NCBI RefSeq assembly: GCF_000428145.1
Contig: NZ_ATZJ01000025.1
Coordinates: 1 to 55,086, forward strand
Direction of reading: 5' to 3'
From: Chitinilyticum litopenaei DSM 21440
GTDB taxonomy: Bacteria > Pseudomonadota > Gammaproteobacteria > Burkholderiales > Chitinibacteraceae
DNA length: 55,086 nucleotides
Shown: in pieces, positions 23,901-32,196 of the stretch
Layout of the letters: each line of letters begins with the position of its first letter
Position numbering within the stretch: position 1 is the stretch's first letter
Translations under genes and position numbers: made by a program
The notes under the pieces: generated by a model
What the model was told of the DNA's origin: nothing
Database searches by the model: none
What the model saw: only the letters and a program-made list of their open reading frames with translations

Positions 23901-24839
23901 CGGGTCGACCATTTTCCAGCTGACCAGGTTGTCGAGCGCGGTGCCCCACAGCACGGCCTTCTTGCCGCCGGCGTTCATCGCCACATTGCCGCCGATGCAC
24001 GAGGCGTCGGCCGAGGTCGGGTCGACGGCAAACACCAGGCCCACTTCCTCGGCGGCTTCCATCACGCGGCGCGTCACCACGCCGGCGCCGCACTGGATGG
24101 TGGCGACCTCATGATCGACCCCCGGAATCTGGCGCATTTCCACGCCGTTGTGGCGGTCGAGCTTTTCGGTATTGATGACGGCCGACATCGGCGTGAGCGG
24201 CACGGCGCCGCCGGTGTAGCCGGTGCCGCCGCCGCGCGGAATCACGGTCAGCCCCAGCTCGATACAGGCGGCCACCAGCGGCGCCATTTCCTCTTCGGTA
24301 TCGGGGTTGAGCACCACAAACGGGTATTCGACGCGCCAGTCGGTGGCGTCGGTGACGTGCGACACGCGCGCCAGACCGTCGAAGCAGATGTTGTCGCGGC
24401 GGGTGATGGCACCCATGCGCTTCATCACCTTCTTGCGCAGGCTGCCGATGTCGCGGAATTCGCGCTCGAAGGCGTCGACGGCCTGGCGCGTGCGCGCGAT
24501 CAGGATGCCGACGCGCTCGTTGTCCTGGCGGCGCTTCTCGATTTCGGCCAGGCGGTGATGCATGGCGTCGACAAGCAGCTGCAGGCGCTTGGGATTGTCG
24601 AGCAGGTCGTCCTGCAGATAGGGATTGCGCTTCACCACCCAGATGTCGCCCAGCACTTCGAACAGCATGCGTGCGGAACGACCCGTCTTGCGCTCCTGGC
24701 GCAGCTGGTCCAGCACCCGCCAGGTTTCCTCGCCCAGCAGGCGGATCACGATTTCGCGATCGGAGAACGAGGTGTAGTTGTACGGAATTTCGCGCAGTCG
24801 GTCGTGCGTATGCTCAAGAATGACGCTTTGTTCGGTCAT
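20970..24839 (-). CDS. FAD-linked and Fe-S oxidoreductase (D-2-hydroxyacid dehydrogenase type)
   Basis: A 1289-residue protein of the large betaproteobacterial class that joins a GlcD/Dld-like flavoprotein to a GlpC-like iron-sulfur part. After about 150 N-terminal residues typical of this class (EIPYNYTSFSDREIVIRLLG) comes the FAD domain: PRGGGTGYTGGAVPL, and GGNVAMNAGGKKAVLWG. The FAD-oxidase C-terminal domain has HMHAGDGNVHTNIPVN and GEHGIGITK. Two 4Fe-4S motifs follow, CLRCGKCKPVC and CTVCHRCVNPCP. Last come two CCG-type domains, FPGCGSERLF...CCGYPQ and YHEPCHTP...RCCGESGSFG. It probably oxidises D-lactate or a related 2-hydroxyacid and passes electrons to quinone. The ATG at 24839 fits the family N-terminus. 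Confidence 0.9.
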   Translation of the reverse strand: MTEQSVILEHTHDRLREIPYNYTSFSDREIVIRLLGEETWRVLDQLRQERKTGRSARMLFEVLGDIWVVKRNPYLQDDLLDNPKRLQLLVDAMHHRLAEIEKRRQDNERVGILIARTRQAVDAFEREFRDIGSLRKKVMKRMGAITRRDNICFDGLARVSHVTDATDWRVEYPFVVLNPDTEEEMAPLVAACIELGLTVIPRGGGTGYTGGAVPLTPMSAVINTEKLDRHNGVEMRQIPGVDHEVATIQCGAGVVTRRVMEAAEEVGLVFAVDPTSADASCIGGNVAMNAGGKKAVLWGTALDNLVSWKMVDPDGNWKFIERMDHNLGKIHDAEFATFRVTTYKPDGKTQLSEDMLQVPGSQFRKTGLGKDVTDKFLAGLPGVQKEGTDGLITSARFILHRLPAHTRTVCLEFFGTVAQATPAIVEIKDYLDAHPAVQLAGLEHLDWRYVRAVGYATKAKSKGRPKMVLIADIVSDDENAVGEAASHVVRLANARVGEGFIAVTADARKKFWLDRARTAAIAKHTNAFKINEDVVIPLPRLGDYSDAIERINIELSIGNKLELLDAFTEFFAQGRLPIDAADAPVGHDVLIGDRRETALQLIARTRAHWQWIRDNLDAAFELYTTAYPDAPLEREFSQEDTPQSVFHAMRDFILRMSWKRELQAELETLFAGRTDKPILDAIAAIHQKVLKGRTWVALHMHAGDGNVHTNIPVNSDDYEMLQRAHHAVARIMAVARELNGVISGEHGIGITKYEFLTREELAPFEAYKQKVDPHGRFNKGKLLPGSDLANAYTPSFSLLGAESLILEQSDIGSISNMVKDCLRCGKCKPVCTTHVPRANLLYSPRNKILATGLLTEAFLYEEQTRRGISLKHFEELGDVADHCTVCHRCVNPCPVKIDFGDVSVAMRNFLRKEGKKKFNPTTAMAMGFLTLKDPATIKLIRKVSIEWAYKAQRLGYQLGKRFGLTRSVLRQPPATTGGKPPVKTQIIHFINKPMPGKLPKKTARALLDIEDDTVIPVIRNPRAAEDSEAVFYFPGCGSERLFSQVGLATQAMLWHVGTTTVLPPGYLCCGYPQASAGYDDKADKITMENRVQFHRLANTLNYLDIKTVIVSCGTCMDQLQKYRFEEIFPGCRLLDIHEYLLEKDVKLAGVQGVQYMYHEPCHTPMKTIKGVDAAQQLMGQRVDLNDRCCGESGSFGVSQPHIATQVRFRKQEEMEKGAAKLRAASGGQDEVKILTSCPACLMGLQRYDDDANTTADYIVVEMAKHILGENWMPEYVEQARSGGIERVLL

Positions 24840-25107
24840 GGCAGGCAATCCGGGGGGGAAGAATGGTGCAAAACCGGATTTTAAAGGAATTTGCCGTGGC
24901 AAAAGGTGCAAATTTCGTGTGGGCTTCTTGCGTTGCGGCAGGGCAGGTCGCATTTTCCGCGCTGTTGTTTCCCGCTACTGGCGCCCGCGCGGGGCGTCGC
25001 CTATGCGGTCAGAATGCGGCGTGCAGGCGGGTTCGTGGACTGCAATAATGGGTATACGGGTAAACCCTAGTCTCTGGTTTGGCTGCAGGGCTACACGGTG
25101 CTGGGTA

Positions 25108-26124
25108 TCAGGCAGTTTCGAAGCGCAATTCCATCGTGTGCAGCGCTTCGTCATTGCCGGCGGCCAGTAGCGACTGGCGCAGCTGCTCGTGACGCGTGCG
25201 CAGCCGCGCCACTTCGTCCAGATCGTTTTCCTGCTGCGCCAGCTCGATGCGGCAGCCCAGGATGGTCAGCAGCAGGTGCTGGGCATTCAGCGCGCTGGCC
25301 AGCGACTGTCCCTGCCTGAGCAGGTCGCGGGCATGGGCGAAGTCGCGCCCGGCCAGATAGCAGCGCGCCAGCAGCACCAGATTGGTGGCCTCGGCCCATT
25401 GCTTGGCGTGCAGGCGGTTGATCTTCAGCGCCACCATGACCGTCATGCGCGCCTTGTCATGCTCGCCCTGCTTGAGCTGCAGCGTGGCGATGTGCGAGTA
25501 AATTTCGGCTTCGTATTCGTAGTTCTGGTCGGCGCGCACCAGCGGCAGCGCATCCTTGAGCACCGCATGCGCGTCCTGGTGGCGGCCGAGCTGGATCAGG
25601 TCGGCGGCGATATTGATCAGGATGCCGCTTTGCAGGTGATAGTCGGCCGAGCTGGCGGCGAGCTCTTCGGCTTCCTGGTGGTGCGCCAGCGCTGTTTCAT
25701 AATGCTCGTGCGCGTAATAGAGCTGGCCCAGGCCAATGTGCGCGAGCACGCGGTCTTCCAGCGTGATGGCGTCGTCCGGCATGGTCAGGCAGCGTTGCCA
25801 GTATTCGCGCGCCTGCGCGTATTCGCCCTGCGTATAGAGATTGCGGGCGGTGAGCTGCACGGCGTCGCCTTCGGCCGTGCCGATTGCGGCGCTGTCCGCG
25901 AGTTCGCGCACCCTGGCGAGGCTGGCAAAGCTTTGCTCGGTATTGCCGAGCATGAAGTAGGCCACTGCCAGCGCACACAGCGCCTGCGCCTGGCGGGCGG
26001 CGTCGCTCAGCGCCGCGGCGCTTTCCGCCGCCTGGGCAGCCAGCGCCAGCGACTCGGCACAATGCGAGTGCGTGAGCTTGCGGGCGCGCGCAATCAGGCG
26101 GTCGAGGTCTGCGATCTGGGTCAT
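25108..26124 (-). CDS. TPR-repeat protein
   Basis: A 338-residue all-helical protein of TPR-type repeats, for example ALCALAVAYFMLGNTEQSFASLARVRELA, AHIGLGQLYYAHEHYETALAHHQEAEELA and EIYSHIATLQLKQGEHDKARMTVMVAL. There is no signal peptide, membrane helix or enzyme domain. It resembles, in order and wording of repeats, the next protein (26202-27227): both have LNAQ-, IGLGQLYYA/IGTGQIYYA and ILINIAADLIQL/VLINLAADCNQL. It also resembles the TPR half of some diguanylate cyclases, but there is no GGDEF domain. A scaffold role is likely; partners are unknown. Confidence 0.8.
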   Translation of the reverse strand: MTQIADLDRLIARARKLTHSHCAESLALAAQAAESAAALSDAARQAQALCALAVAYFMLGNTEQSFASLARVRELADSAAIGTAEGDAVQLTARNLYTQGEYAQAREYWQRCLTMPDDAITLEDRVLAHIGLGQLYYAHEHYETALAHHQEAEELAASSADYHLQSGILINIAADLIQLGRHQDAHAVLKDALPLVRADQNYEYEAEIYSHIATLQLKQGEHDKARMTVMVALKINRLHAKQWAEATNLVLLARCYLAGRDFAHARDLLRQGQSLASALNAQHLLLTILGCRIELAQQENDLDEVARLRTRHEQLRQSLLAAGNDEALHTMELRFETA

Positions 26125-26201
26125 GCCGGAATGAGGCGGATGGGTCAGGGGACCAGCATAGCAGTCTTGCCCGCCGCCTGCGCGTTTTGCCGGTCGCCGG
26201 C

Positions 26202-27227
26202 TCAGGGTTTGTTCTGTGCGTGCAACTTTGCTTCGAGGATGGCTAGCTTGGCCAGTACGCTGGCCGTGGTCACCTTCTGCGACTGTTCCTGATACAGCCG
26301 GTGGTAGTGGGCGCTTTGCGTGAAGTCGCCCAGCTCGTGGCAGAGCGCCGCCACCTGGCGGTAGACCAGGAAAAGGTGATGGTCGCAGCGCGTCGCTTCC
26401 GAACGCTCCAGCGCGGTCAGCAGGATTTGCAGCGCGCCCGCGCTGTCGCCGGCCAGCCGTCTGATCTGTGCCTGGGCGATGAGGTTGCTGATTTCGCTCC
26501 AGACACAGATATTGCGCATGCTCGCGCCCTCGGCGGCGTAGCGGCTGGCGGTCGCCGGGTCATTGCGCGCCAGCGCCAGCAGCGTCTGGTAGTAACAGAC
26601 TTCCCCCAGGTAATTGAGGTGGCCGCTGGCGCGGGTGATGCGCTCGGCCTCGTCCAGCGCCTCGGCCATGCCTGCGAAGTCGTCCAGCTGGTTGCAGTCG
26701 GCGGCCAGATTGATCAGCACGGCGGCCCGCAGGTCGGCGGCGATGTCGGCACGCAGCAGCGCCCGGGCCTGATGGTGATGGCGCAGGGCATCGGCATACT
26801 GCCCGTAGGCGTAGTAAATCTGGCCGGTGCCGATGTGCGCGTTGATGCGCGCCGCGTTGCTGAACAGCGGGTTGCTGTAATCCAGGCAGTCGGTCCAGTA
26901 GTCCAGCGCTTCCTCGTTTTCGCCCAGGGTGTAATGCAGGATGCCCAGCTGCACCAGCAGATAGCCGTGTTCAGGGTGCAGGTCGTGGGTTTCGGCGACG
27001 GTGAGCGCTTTCATCAGCCATTCGCCGCCTTCGTGCAGATTGCCCAGATTGAAGAGCAGGCCCATGACCTGGATCTGTGCGGCGATCAGCTCGCGGTAGG
27101 CACGGCCCTGTTCGGCCTGCTGCGCGGCCTGCTGCGCCAGGCGCAGTGCATCCTGCGGATTGGCAAACGCCAGTTCGCGCGACTGAAGCAGGAGCTGGTC
27201 GATGTCGGCGGAGGCGGTCGTGCTCAT
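26202..27227 (-). CDS. TPR-repeat protein, paralogue of its neighbour
   Basis: A 341-residue TPR protein (MSTTASADIDQLLLQSRELAFANPQDALRLAQQAAQQ...) with repeats such as GYLLVQLGILHYTLGENEEALDYWTDCLDY and AHIGTGQIYYAYGQYADALRHHHQA. The shared repeat order and shared phrases with the protein at 25108-26124 indicate tandem duplication. The start at 27227 has AGGAA about 10-15 bases upstream; a longer reading to 27317 has no ribosome site and adds a Pro-rich stretch. The gap between the two genes is 77 bp, so they may be cotranscribed. Confidence 0.8.
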   Translation of the reverse strand: MSTTASADIDQLLLQSRELAFANPQDALRLAQQAAQQAEQGRAYRELIAAQIQVMGLLFNLGNLHEGGEWLMKALTVAETHDLHPEHGYLLVQLGILHYTLGENEEALDYWTDCLDYSNPLFSNAARINAHIGTGQIYYAYGQYADALRHHHQARALLRADIAADLRAAVLINLAADCNQLDDFAGMAEALDEAERITRASGHLNYLGEVCYYQTLLALARNDPATASRYAAEGASMRNICVWSEISNLIAQAQIRRLAGDSAGALQILLTALERSEATRCDHHLFLVYRQVAALCHELGDFTQSAHYHRLYQEQSQKVTTASVLAKLAILEAKLHAQNKP

Positions 27228-27438
27228 GATGGGGGCGGGGTTCCTGGGCTGCGGCAGCCGGCCCGATGTGGCCGCTTGCCGTGCTTCGGGCGGGGAAGCA
27301 GGAGTGGCCGCCATCATAATCGATTCGGACTCGGGCTGGAATTGTGAGTATTCCTGCTGGCGGGCCGCCCGCAAGTCCTGTCCGCCAGTTGTCTGACGGG
27401 TGGCCCGGTGCCTGTCTTGCCGCCTGGTGACGGGCTGT

Positions 27439-28296
27439 TTACGGGGTGGCGAGCGCTGCAGTAATCGCTTCGGCCAGCCGGCCGATCGAATACAGGCCGC
27501 CATTGGTCCACACCGGGGCCATCGCATGAAAGCGCCCGGCTTTCACGACCTCCAGCGATTGCCACAGCGGGCTGCGCGCCAGCTGCGCCTGCTGGTCAAA
27601 GGGCGGTACATGCAGCAGCGTGCCCGCGCCGACTTGCTGCAGGTCGGGAATCTTGCGCAGCCGCGCTCCCCAGGCCGAACGGGGCTGCGGGCAGGCATTG
27701 CGCAGCCCCAGCGCCTGCAGCGCGGCCTGCGGCAGTGAGTTCTCGCCATAGGCCCAGAAGCTGGTCGCCGAGGCGAAGCGCACGATGCAGACCGCTGGCG
27801 CGGTCGCGCCGTGCCGTGCCAGCAGCGCCGCGCGCAGGCGCGCCAGCTTTTGCTGCTGCGCGCGCAGGAAGGCCTCATGCTGCGCCAGGCGCCCCAGCCG
27901 CTGCGCCAGCTGGCGCTGCAGGCGTTCGGCCTGCTGTGCATTGTCGTGATCAGCGCGAAAGGCATCGAGCAGCAGCGTCGGTGCGATGCGCTGCAGCGTG
28001 GGCTGCATCCCGGCCAGCGCCGGGTTGATGATGATCAGCTCGGGCTTGAGCGCATGAATGCGCTCCAGATTCGGCTCCAGGCGGCTGCCGGCGTCGAGCA
28101 CACCGGCCGGCAGTGGCGGCTCGACCACCCAGTGGCGGTAATCGTCGCGGTCAGCAATCGCCAGCGGCGTCACGCCGAGTGCCAGCAGGTATTCGCTGGC
28201 TTCCCAGCTTAGCGCGATCACGCGCGGCGATTGCGCGAAGGACAAGCCGGGCAGGCCCAGCAGGCAGGAGAAAACGATCAGGACAAGCAGGTGCAT
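27439..28296 (-). CDS. FhuD/BtuF-like siderophore-binding protein
   Basis: A 285-residue periplasmic binding protein of the cluster that carries iron-siderophores. It has a signal peptide (MHLLVLIVFSCLLGLPGLSFAQ). The mature part shows the helical-backbone pattern of the family: RVIALSWEASEYLLALGVTPLAIADRDDYRHWV, AGSRLEPNLERIHALKPELIII and WQSLEVVKAGRFHAM. No lipobox Cys follows the signal, so it is probably soluble. It lies four bases after the double permease gene, the normal FhuC-FhuB-FhuD partnership; a hydroxamate siderophore is the likely ligand given the neighbouring synthesis operon. Confidence 0.87.
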   Translation of the reverse strand: MHLLVLIVFSCLLGLPGLSFAQSPRVIALSWEASEYLLALGVTPLAIADRDDYRHWVVEPPLPAGVLDAGSRLEPNLERIHALKPELIIINPALAGMQPTLQRIAPTLLLDAFRADHDNAQQAERLQRQLAQRLGRLAQHEAFLRAQQQKLARLRAALLARHGATAPAVCIVRFASATSFWAYGENSLPQAALQALGLRNACPQPRSAWGARLRKIPDLQQVGAGTLLHVPPFDQQAQLARSPLWQSLEVVKAGRFHAMAPVWTNGGLYSIGRLAEAITAALATP

Positions 28297-28300
28297 GGCG

Positions 28301-30391
28301 TCAGATCCGGCGGTGTTTGAGAACGGCCAGCAAGAGCAGGGCGCCGCAGGCGACGGAGGCCAGCGCGCCCACGGGCAGCTGGGCCGGGAAAATCAGGGTG
28401 CGCCCGGCCCAGTCGGCCAGCGCCAGCGCGGCCGTGCCGAGCAAGGCGGCGAGCAGCAGCTGTGCTTGCGGACGGCGCGCGCCGAGCAGGCTGGCCAGTT
28501 GCGGCAAGACCAGCCCGATAAAGGCCATGGGGCCGAACTGGCTGCTGATGGCCACGCTGATCAGCCCCACCAGCAGCAGCAGGCCCAGCCGCGCTGCTGC
28601 GGTATCCAGCCCGCCCGAGCGTGCATTGGCTTCGCCGATGGCGAACAGCAGCAGCACCCGTGAGGCCAGCCCGGCCAGTGCGCCGAAGACGATGACCAGC
28701 GCCAGCAGCCACAGGGCCTGCGCCGGAGTGCTGTGATAGGTCGAGCCCGCCAGCCAGTTCAGCAGGCGGAAGCTGTCGTTGTTGCCCTGGGCCAGCACGA
28801 ACTGCAGCACCGCCTCCAGCAGGGACGACAGCGCCACGCCCAGCAGGATCAGCCGGGCCGGTGCATGGCGCGGCGCGAGCCAGCCCAGCGCCAGCAGGAT
28901 CACGGCCGCGCCCAGTGTGGCGAAGAGATGGGGCGAGAGGTCTGGCGCGAAGGCCAGCCCGGCCAGCATGCCCAGGCTGGCGCCCGAGGAAATGCCCAGC
29001 AGATCCGGACTTGCCAGCGGATTGTTCAGCAGCCGCTGCAGGATGACGCCGGCAATCGCCAGCCCGGCTCCCGCGGCACAGGCCGCCAGCAGCCGCGGCC
29101 AGCGCAGTGCCCACAGACCGCTATCCGGCCAGGCCAGCATCCAGTTTCCCCAGGCATCGCGACCGCACAGCGCGCTGAATGCCAGCAGCGCGAGGCACAG
29201 CGCGATCCAGACGGGGAGCGGCAGGGGCTGGCGGCGCGGACCGCCGGGCGCCTCGCCGGCCTGGCCGCCGACCAGCCTTTGCCGCAGGCACAGCCAGATC
29301 ATCGCCGGTGCGCCGATCAGGCCGACCGCCGCACTGCTGGGCAGGCTGTCGGGCAGGCGAGCCGAGGCATACAGCGCCAGCGCATCGGCCGCCAGCAGCG
29401 CCAGCGCGCCCAGCACGGCCGAATACAGCAGATTGGCGCCGGGTCGGTGCGCGCCGCACAGCCGCGCCAGATTGGGTGCCAGGAGGCTGACAAAACCGAT
29501 CAGCCCCACCGCACTGATGGCGAGGCCGCTCAGCCACAGCGCCAGCAGGCTGACGATCAGGGTGAGCCGGCCCACATTCAGCCCGGCTGCCGCCGCCGCA
29601 TCGCTGCCCAGCTGCATCAGCCGCAGGGGCCGCAGCAGCAGCGGCAGCAGCAGGCAGGCAGGCAGCAGGCGCGGCCACAGCCAGGTCAGCCAGTACCAGT
29701 CGTTCTGCGCCAGATCGCCCGCACCCCAGACCAGCAGCGAACGGCTGTACTGGTCGTTCATCATCACGGCGATACTGGCCACGCTGCCCAGCAGCAGATT
29801 GACCGCCGTGCCGGCCAGAATCGCCGCCAGTCCGTGCATCTGCCGCCAGCCGACCAGCGCGGCCACCAGCAGCAGCGCCAGCAGGCTGCCGCCCAGCGCC
29901 AGCACCTCGACGGGCAGGCGCCAGGCGGCCGGCAGCAGCAGTCCGCCCAGCACGATGGCGCACCAGGCGCCGGCCGAGCTGCCCAGCGTCATCGGCGACA
30001 CCAGCGGATTGCGCGTCAGCTGCTGCAGCAGGCTGCCGGACAGGGCCAGCGCCGCACCCAGCACGAGCGCCATCAGCAGGCGCGGCCAGCGCGCATGCAG
30101 GTAAACGAGCGCATCGACCGACTGCGGGGCAAGCCCTTGCAGCGTGCGCCACTGTTCGCCCAGCGTCAGCGGCGTATCGATCTGCAGGTGGACAAAGCCC
30201 AGCAGCAGGCCGGCGCCGGCCAGCAGCGGCAGCGTCGCGTGCCGCCGCGCGTGTCTCGGGCGTGGCGAACCCCCGTCAGCGCCGCCAGGCCGGAGCACAG
30301 CAAGCACAGCAGTCAGACAGCCCATGAGGATGTCGAGCACCGCCCGAGCCACGATCACGGGGTGTGCCGCACGTTTCAAGCGCGTGCTCAT
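28301..30391 (-). CDS. fhuB: FhuB-like double-length FecCD permease
   Basis: A 696-residue inner-membrane protein made of two fused FecCD permease halves, as in FhuB (single-length relatives are about 330). Half one has GAALALSGSLLQQLTRNPLVSPMTLGSSAGA and half two GAGLAIAGVILQRLLNNPLASPDLLGISSGAS: the same family signature twice. VGLIGFVSLLAPNLARLCGAHRP and MAFIGLVLPQLASLLGARRP mark the conserved coupling region of each half. It overlaps fhuC by four bases. A fused permease is characteristic of ferric hydroxamate transporters rather than haem or B12 systems. Confidence 0.93.
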   Translation of the reverse strand: MSTRLKRAAHPVIVARAVLDILMGCLTAVLAVLRPGGADGGSPRPRHARRHATLPLLAGAGLLLGFVHLQIDTPLTLGEQWRTLQGLAPQSVDALVYLHARWPRLLMALVLGAALALSGSLLQQLTRNPLVSPMTLGSSAGAWCAIVLGGLLLPAAWRLPVEVLALGGSLLALLLVAALVGWRQMHGLAAILAGTAVNLLLGSVASIAVMMNDQYSRSLLVWGAGDLAQNDWYWLTWLWPRLLPACLLLPLLLRPLRLMQLGSDAAAAAGLNVGRLTLIVSLLALWLSGLAISAVGLIGFVSLLAPNLARLCGAHRPGANLLYSAVLGALALLAADALALYASARLPDSLPSSAAVGLIGAPAMIWLCLRQRLVGGQAGEAPGGPRRQPLPLPVWIALCLALLAFSALCGRDAWGNWMLAWPDSGLWALRWPRLLAACAAGAGLAIAGVILQRLLNNPLASPDLLGISSGASLGMLAGLAFAPDLSPHLFATLGAAVILLALGWLAPRHAPARLILLGVALSSLLEAVLQFVLAQGNNDSFRLLNWLAGSTYHSTPAQALWLLALVIVFGALAGLASRVLLLFAIGEANARSGGLDTAAARLGLLLLVGLISVAISSQFGPMAFIGLVLPQLASLLGARRPQAQLLLAALLGTAALALADWAGRTLIFPAQLPVGALASVACGALLLLAVLKHRRI

Positions 30392-31152
30392 GCCACCACC
30401 GCCACGGGGTGCTTGCCGGCCCGATGCACGATGTCGAGCTCGATGCCGTAGAGCTCGGCCAGACGCGGATGCGCCAGCAGCCCGGCCGGGCTGCCGTCGA
30501 ACCAGATTGCGCCGCGCTGCAGGGCAATGATGCGGTCGGCGTGGCGCAGCGCCAGATTGAGGTCGTGCAGGATGGCGATCACCGCACAGGCGTGGCGATC
30601 GGCCAGGCCGCGCAGCAGCTGCAGCATGCCGTACTGGTGCGCCAGATCGAGTGCCGAACTGGGCTCATCCAGCAGCAGCAGCGGCGAGCCCTGCGCCAGC
30701 AGCATGGCCAGCCAGGCGCGCTGGCGCTCGCCGCCGGAGATTTCGTCCAGGCAATGCCGGGCCAGATGCTCGACACCGGTTTCGCGCAGCGCCTGTTGCA
30801 CAAGCCGGCGATCATCGTGCCGCCAGCGCTGCAGCCAGCCGCGCCAGGCAAAGCGCCCCAGCTCGACCAGTTCGCGTACCGCCAGCATGTGCGTTTGCGG
30901 AATCTGCTGCGGCATATAGGCCACGCGCCGGGCCAGCTCGCGCGGGCGATAGGCGGCCAGCGGCCGGCCATCGAGCAGCACCGAGCCGCGGTCCGGCGCC
31001 GCTTGCCCGGCCAGCAGTTTCATCAGCGTGGACTTGCCCGAGCCGTTATGGCCAAGGATGACGGTCAGGCCCTGTGCCGGCAGGCTCAGGCGGGGAATGT
31101 CGAGCAGCGTGCGCCCCTGGCGGACGACCTGCAGCGAATCGATCTGGTACAT
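30388..31152 (-). CDS. fhuC: FhuC-like siderophore ABC ATPase
   Basis: A 254-residue ABC ATPase. Walker A is GHNGSGKSTLMK, the Q-loop lies in VAYMPQQIPQ, the signature is ISGGERQRAWLAMLLAQ, Walker B is LLLLDEPSSALD and the switch His lies in AVIAILHDLNLALRHADR. The length and the LDLAHQYGML stretch after Walker B are typical of FhuC/FepC-type ATPases. It is the first gene of the C-B-D unit. No clear Fur box was seen upstream; the gap to 31449 holds the repeat at 31263-31398. Confidence 0.94.
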   Translation of the reverse strand: MYQIDSLQVVRQGRTLLDIPRLSLPAQGLTVILGHNGSGKSTLMKLLAGQAAPDRGSVLLDGRPLAAYRPRELARRVAYMPQQIPQTHMLAVRELVELGRFAWRGWLQRWRHDDRRLVQQALRETGVEHLARHCLDEISGGERQRAWLAMLLAQGSPLLLLDEPSSALDLAHQYGMLQLLRGLADRHACAVIAILHDLNLALRHADRIIALQRGAIWFDGSPAGLLAHPRLAELYGIELDIVHRAGKHPVAVVA

Positions 31153-31262
31153 GCGGTTCCGTAATGCAATGTGTGTGATGCTGCATGGGGTATTGCCGTG
31201 CAGCCCTTTTTAGTGAATGGCTCCGGTGATATACCTGTTTGTTTTTGCTGACTGAAAAGCAG

Positions 31263-31398
31263 CCTCGGCAAGCATTCACCAACAGCCCGTCATGCCGGCG
31301 AAGGCCGGCATCCAGACTGCAAACGTTTCGTTAACCCTTCTGGATTCCGGCCTTCGCCGGAATGACGGCCAGAAAGCCGAAGGGTCTTGCTAATCAGG
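31263..31398. repeat. Palindromic repeat, second copy of the 18.2-kb element
   Basis: This element of about 135 bp is the inverted, near-identical copy of 18163-18297. They share the CTTGCTAATCAGG end, the CCGGCGAAGGCCGG stems, the GTTAACCCTTCTGGA/TCCAGAGGGGTTAAC middle and the GCATTCACCAACAGCCCGTC end. It lies between the FhuF-like gene and fhuC and so may separate two transcripts. No transposase is encoded; it would depend on one elsewhere. Confidence 0.8.
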
Positions 31399-31449
31399 TT
31401 GTTTTTTGTTGGCATTGAATTTGTGCGGGAGCTGAGAGTGGCAGCAGGA

Positions 31450-32175
31450 TCAATCGCTGGCTTGCAGCTCCTGGCGTATGCGCTGCAACCGTTCCGCAGC
31501 CGGCCAGCGCGGGCAGCTGCTGCAGGCCTCGGCGCCGGGAATGCGGAAATGCTGACAGCAACCCTTGCGGTCCAGCGCGGTCCGGCACTGGCCATCGGGT
31601 AGTTCCACCGCCATCAGCCGGCCGTGGCGCGGCAGGCGCAGCGCGGCCAGCCAGACTTCCATCCAGGCAAGTTCCGTGCGGCTGTCCCAGCCCAGCGTGC
31701 TGCTGGCGAGCTGCAGCGCGCTGAGCACGCAATCGACGGTGAGGCAGCTGGCCTGATAGGCCGAATAGGGCTGGGCGGACTGCAGCAGCGGCAGCTGTTC
31801 GTCCTGATAGGCCAGCAGCGCTGCCGCCGCAGCGGCGATCAGCCGCGCCGTCTCGCCGCTCGCGGGCTGGCTGGCGGGCAGGGCAAAGCCCGCCGTGCCA
31901 CCGCCGTGCACATCCTGTTGCAGGCCGGCCAGCGGCAGCGCGGCCTGGCCGCAATGCACCGCCAGCACCGACAGGTAGGCTGGCTGCCAGATCAGCATGC
32001 TCCAGCTGCGCGCCGCCCAGTAGATGCGGCCGGCTTGCGGCTGGGCAGTCCGCCAGTGGGCGAGCAGCCGGGCGGGCAAATCGCTTTGCGCCGCCGCTGC
32101 CGGCGCAAGCCGCCCCTGCAGCGCCGGCAGGATGCCGGCGAGCGTGCTGAACAGCTGTTCCTGCGTGGTGCTCAT
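31450..32175 (-). CDS. FhuF-like siderophore-iron reductase
   Basis: A 241-residue cytoplasmic protein. Its C-terminus, DRKGCCQHFRIPGAEACSSCP, has the C-C-x10-C-x2-C pattern that binds the unusual 2Fe-2S cluster of FhuF-type ferric siderophore reductases. The body shows AYQASCLTVDCVLSAL and little else recognisable, as is usual for this divergent family. The ATG at 32175 is preferred to a TTG at 32187. It is 21 bases downstream of the NIS synthetase stop codon and so probably ends the siderophore operon, releasing iron from the imported complex. Confidence 0.82.
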   Translation of the reverse strand: MSTTQEQLFSTLAGILPALQGRLAPAAAAQSDLPARLLAHWRTAQPQAGRIYWAARSWSMLIWQPAYLSVLAVHCGQAALPLAGLQQDVHGGGTAGFALPASQPASGETARLIAAAAAALLAYQDEQLPLLQSAQPYSAYQASCLTVDCVLSALQLASSTLGWDSRTELAWMEVWLAALRLPRHGRLMAVELPDGQCRTALDRKGCCQHFRIPGAEACSSCPRWPAAERLQRIRQELQASD

Positions 32176-32196
32176 GCCTGGCTGCAATCCGCGCTG

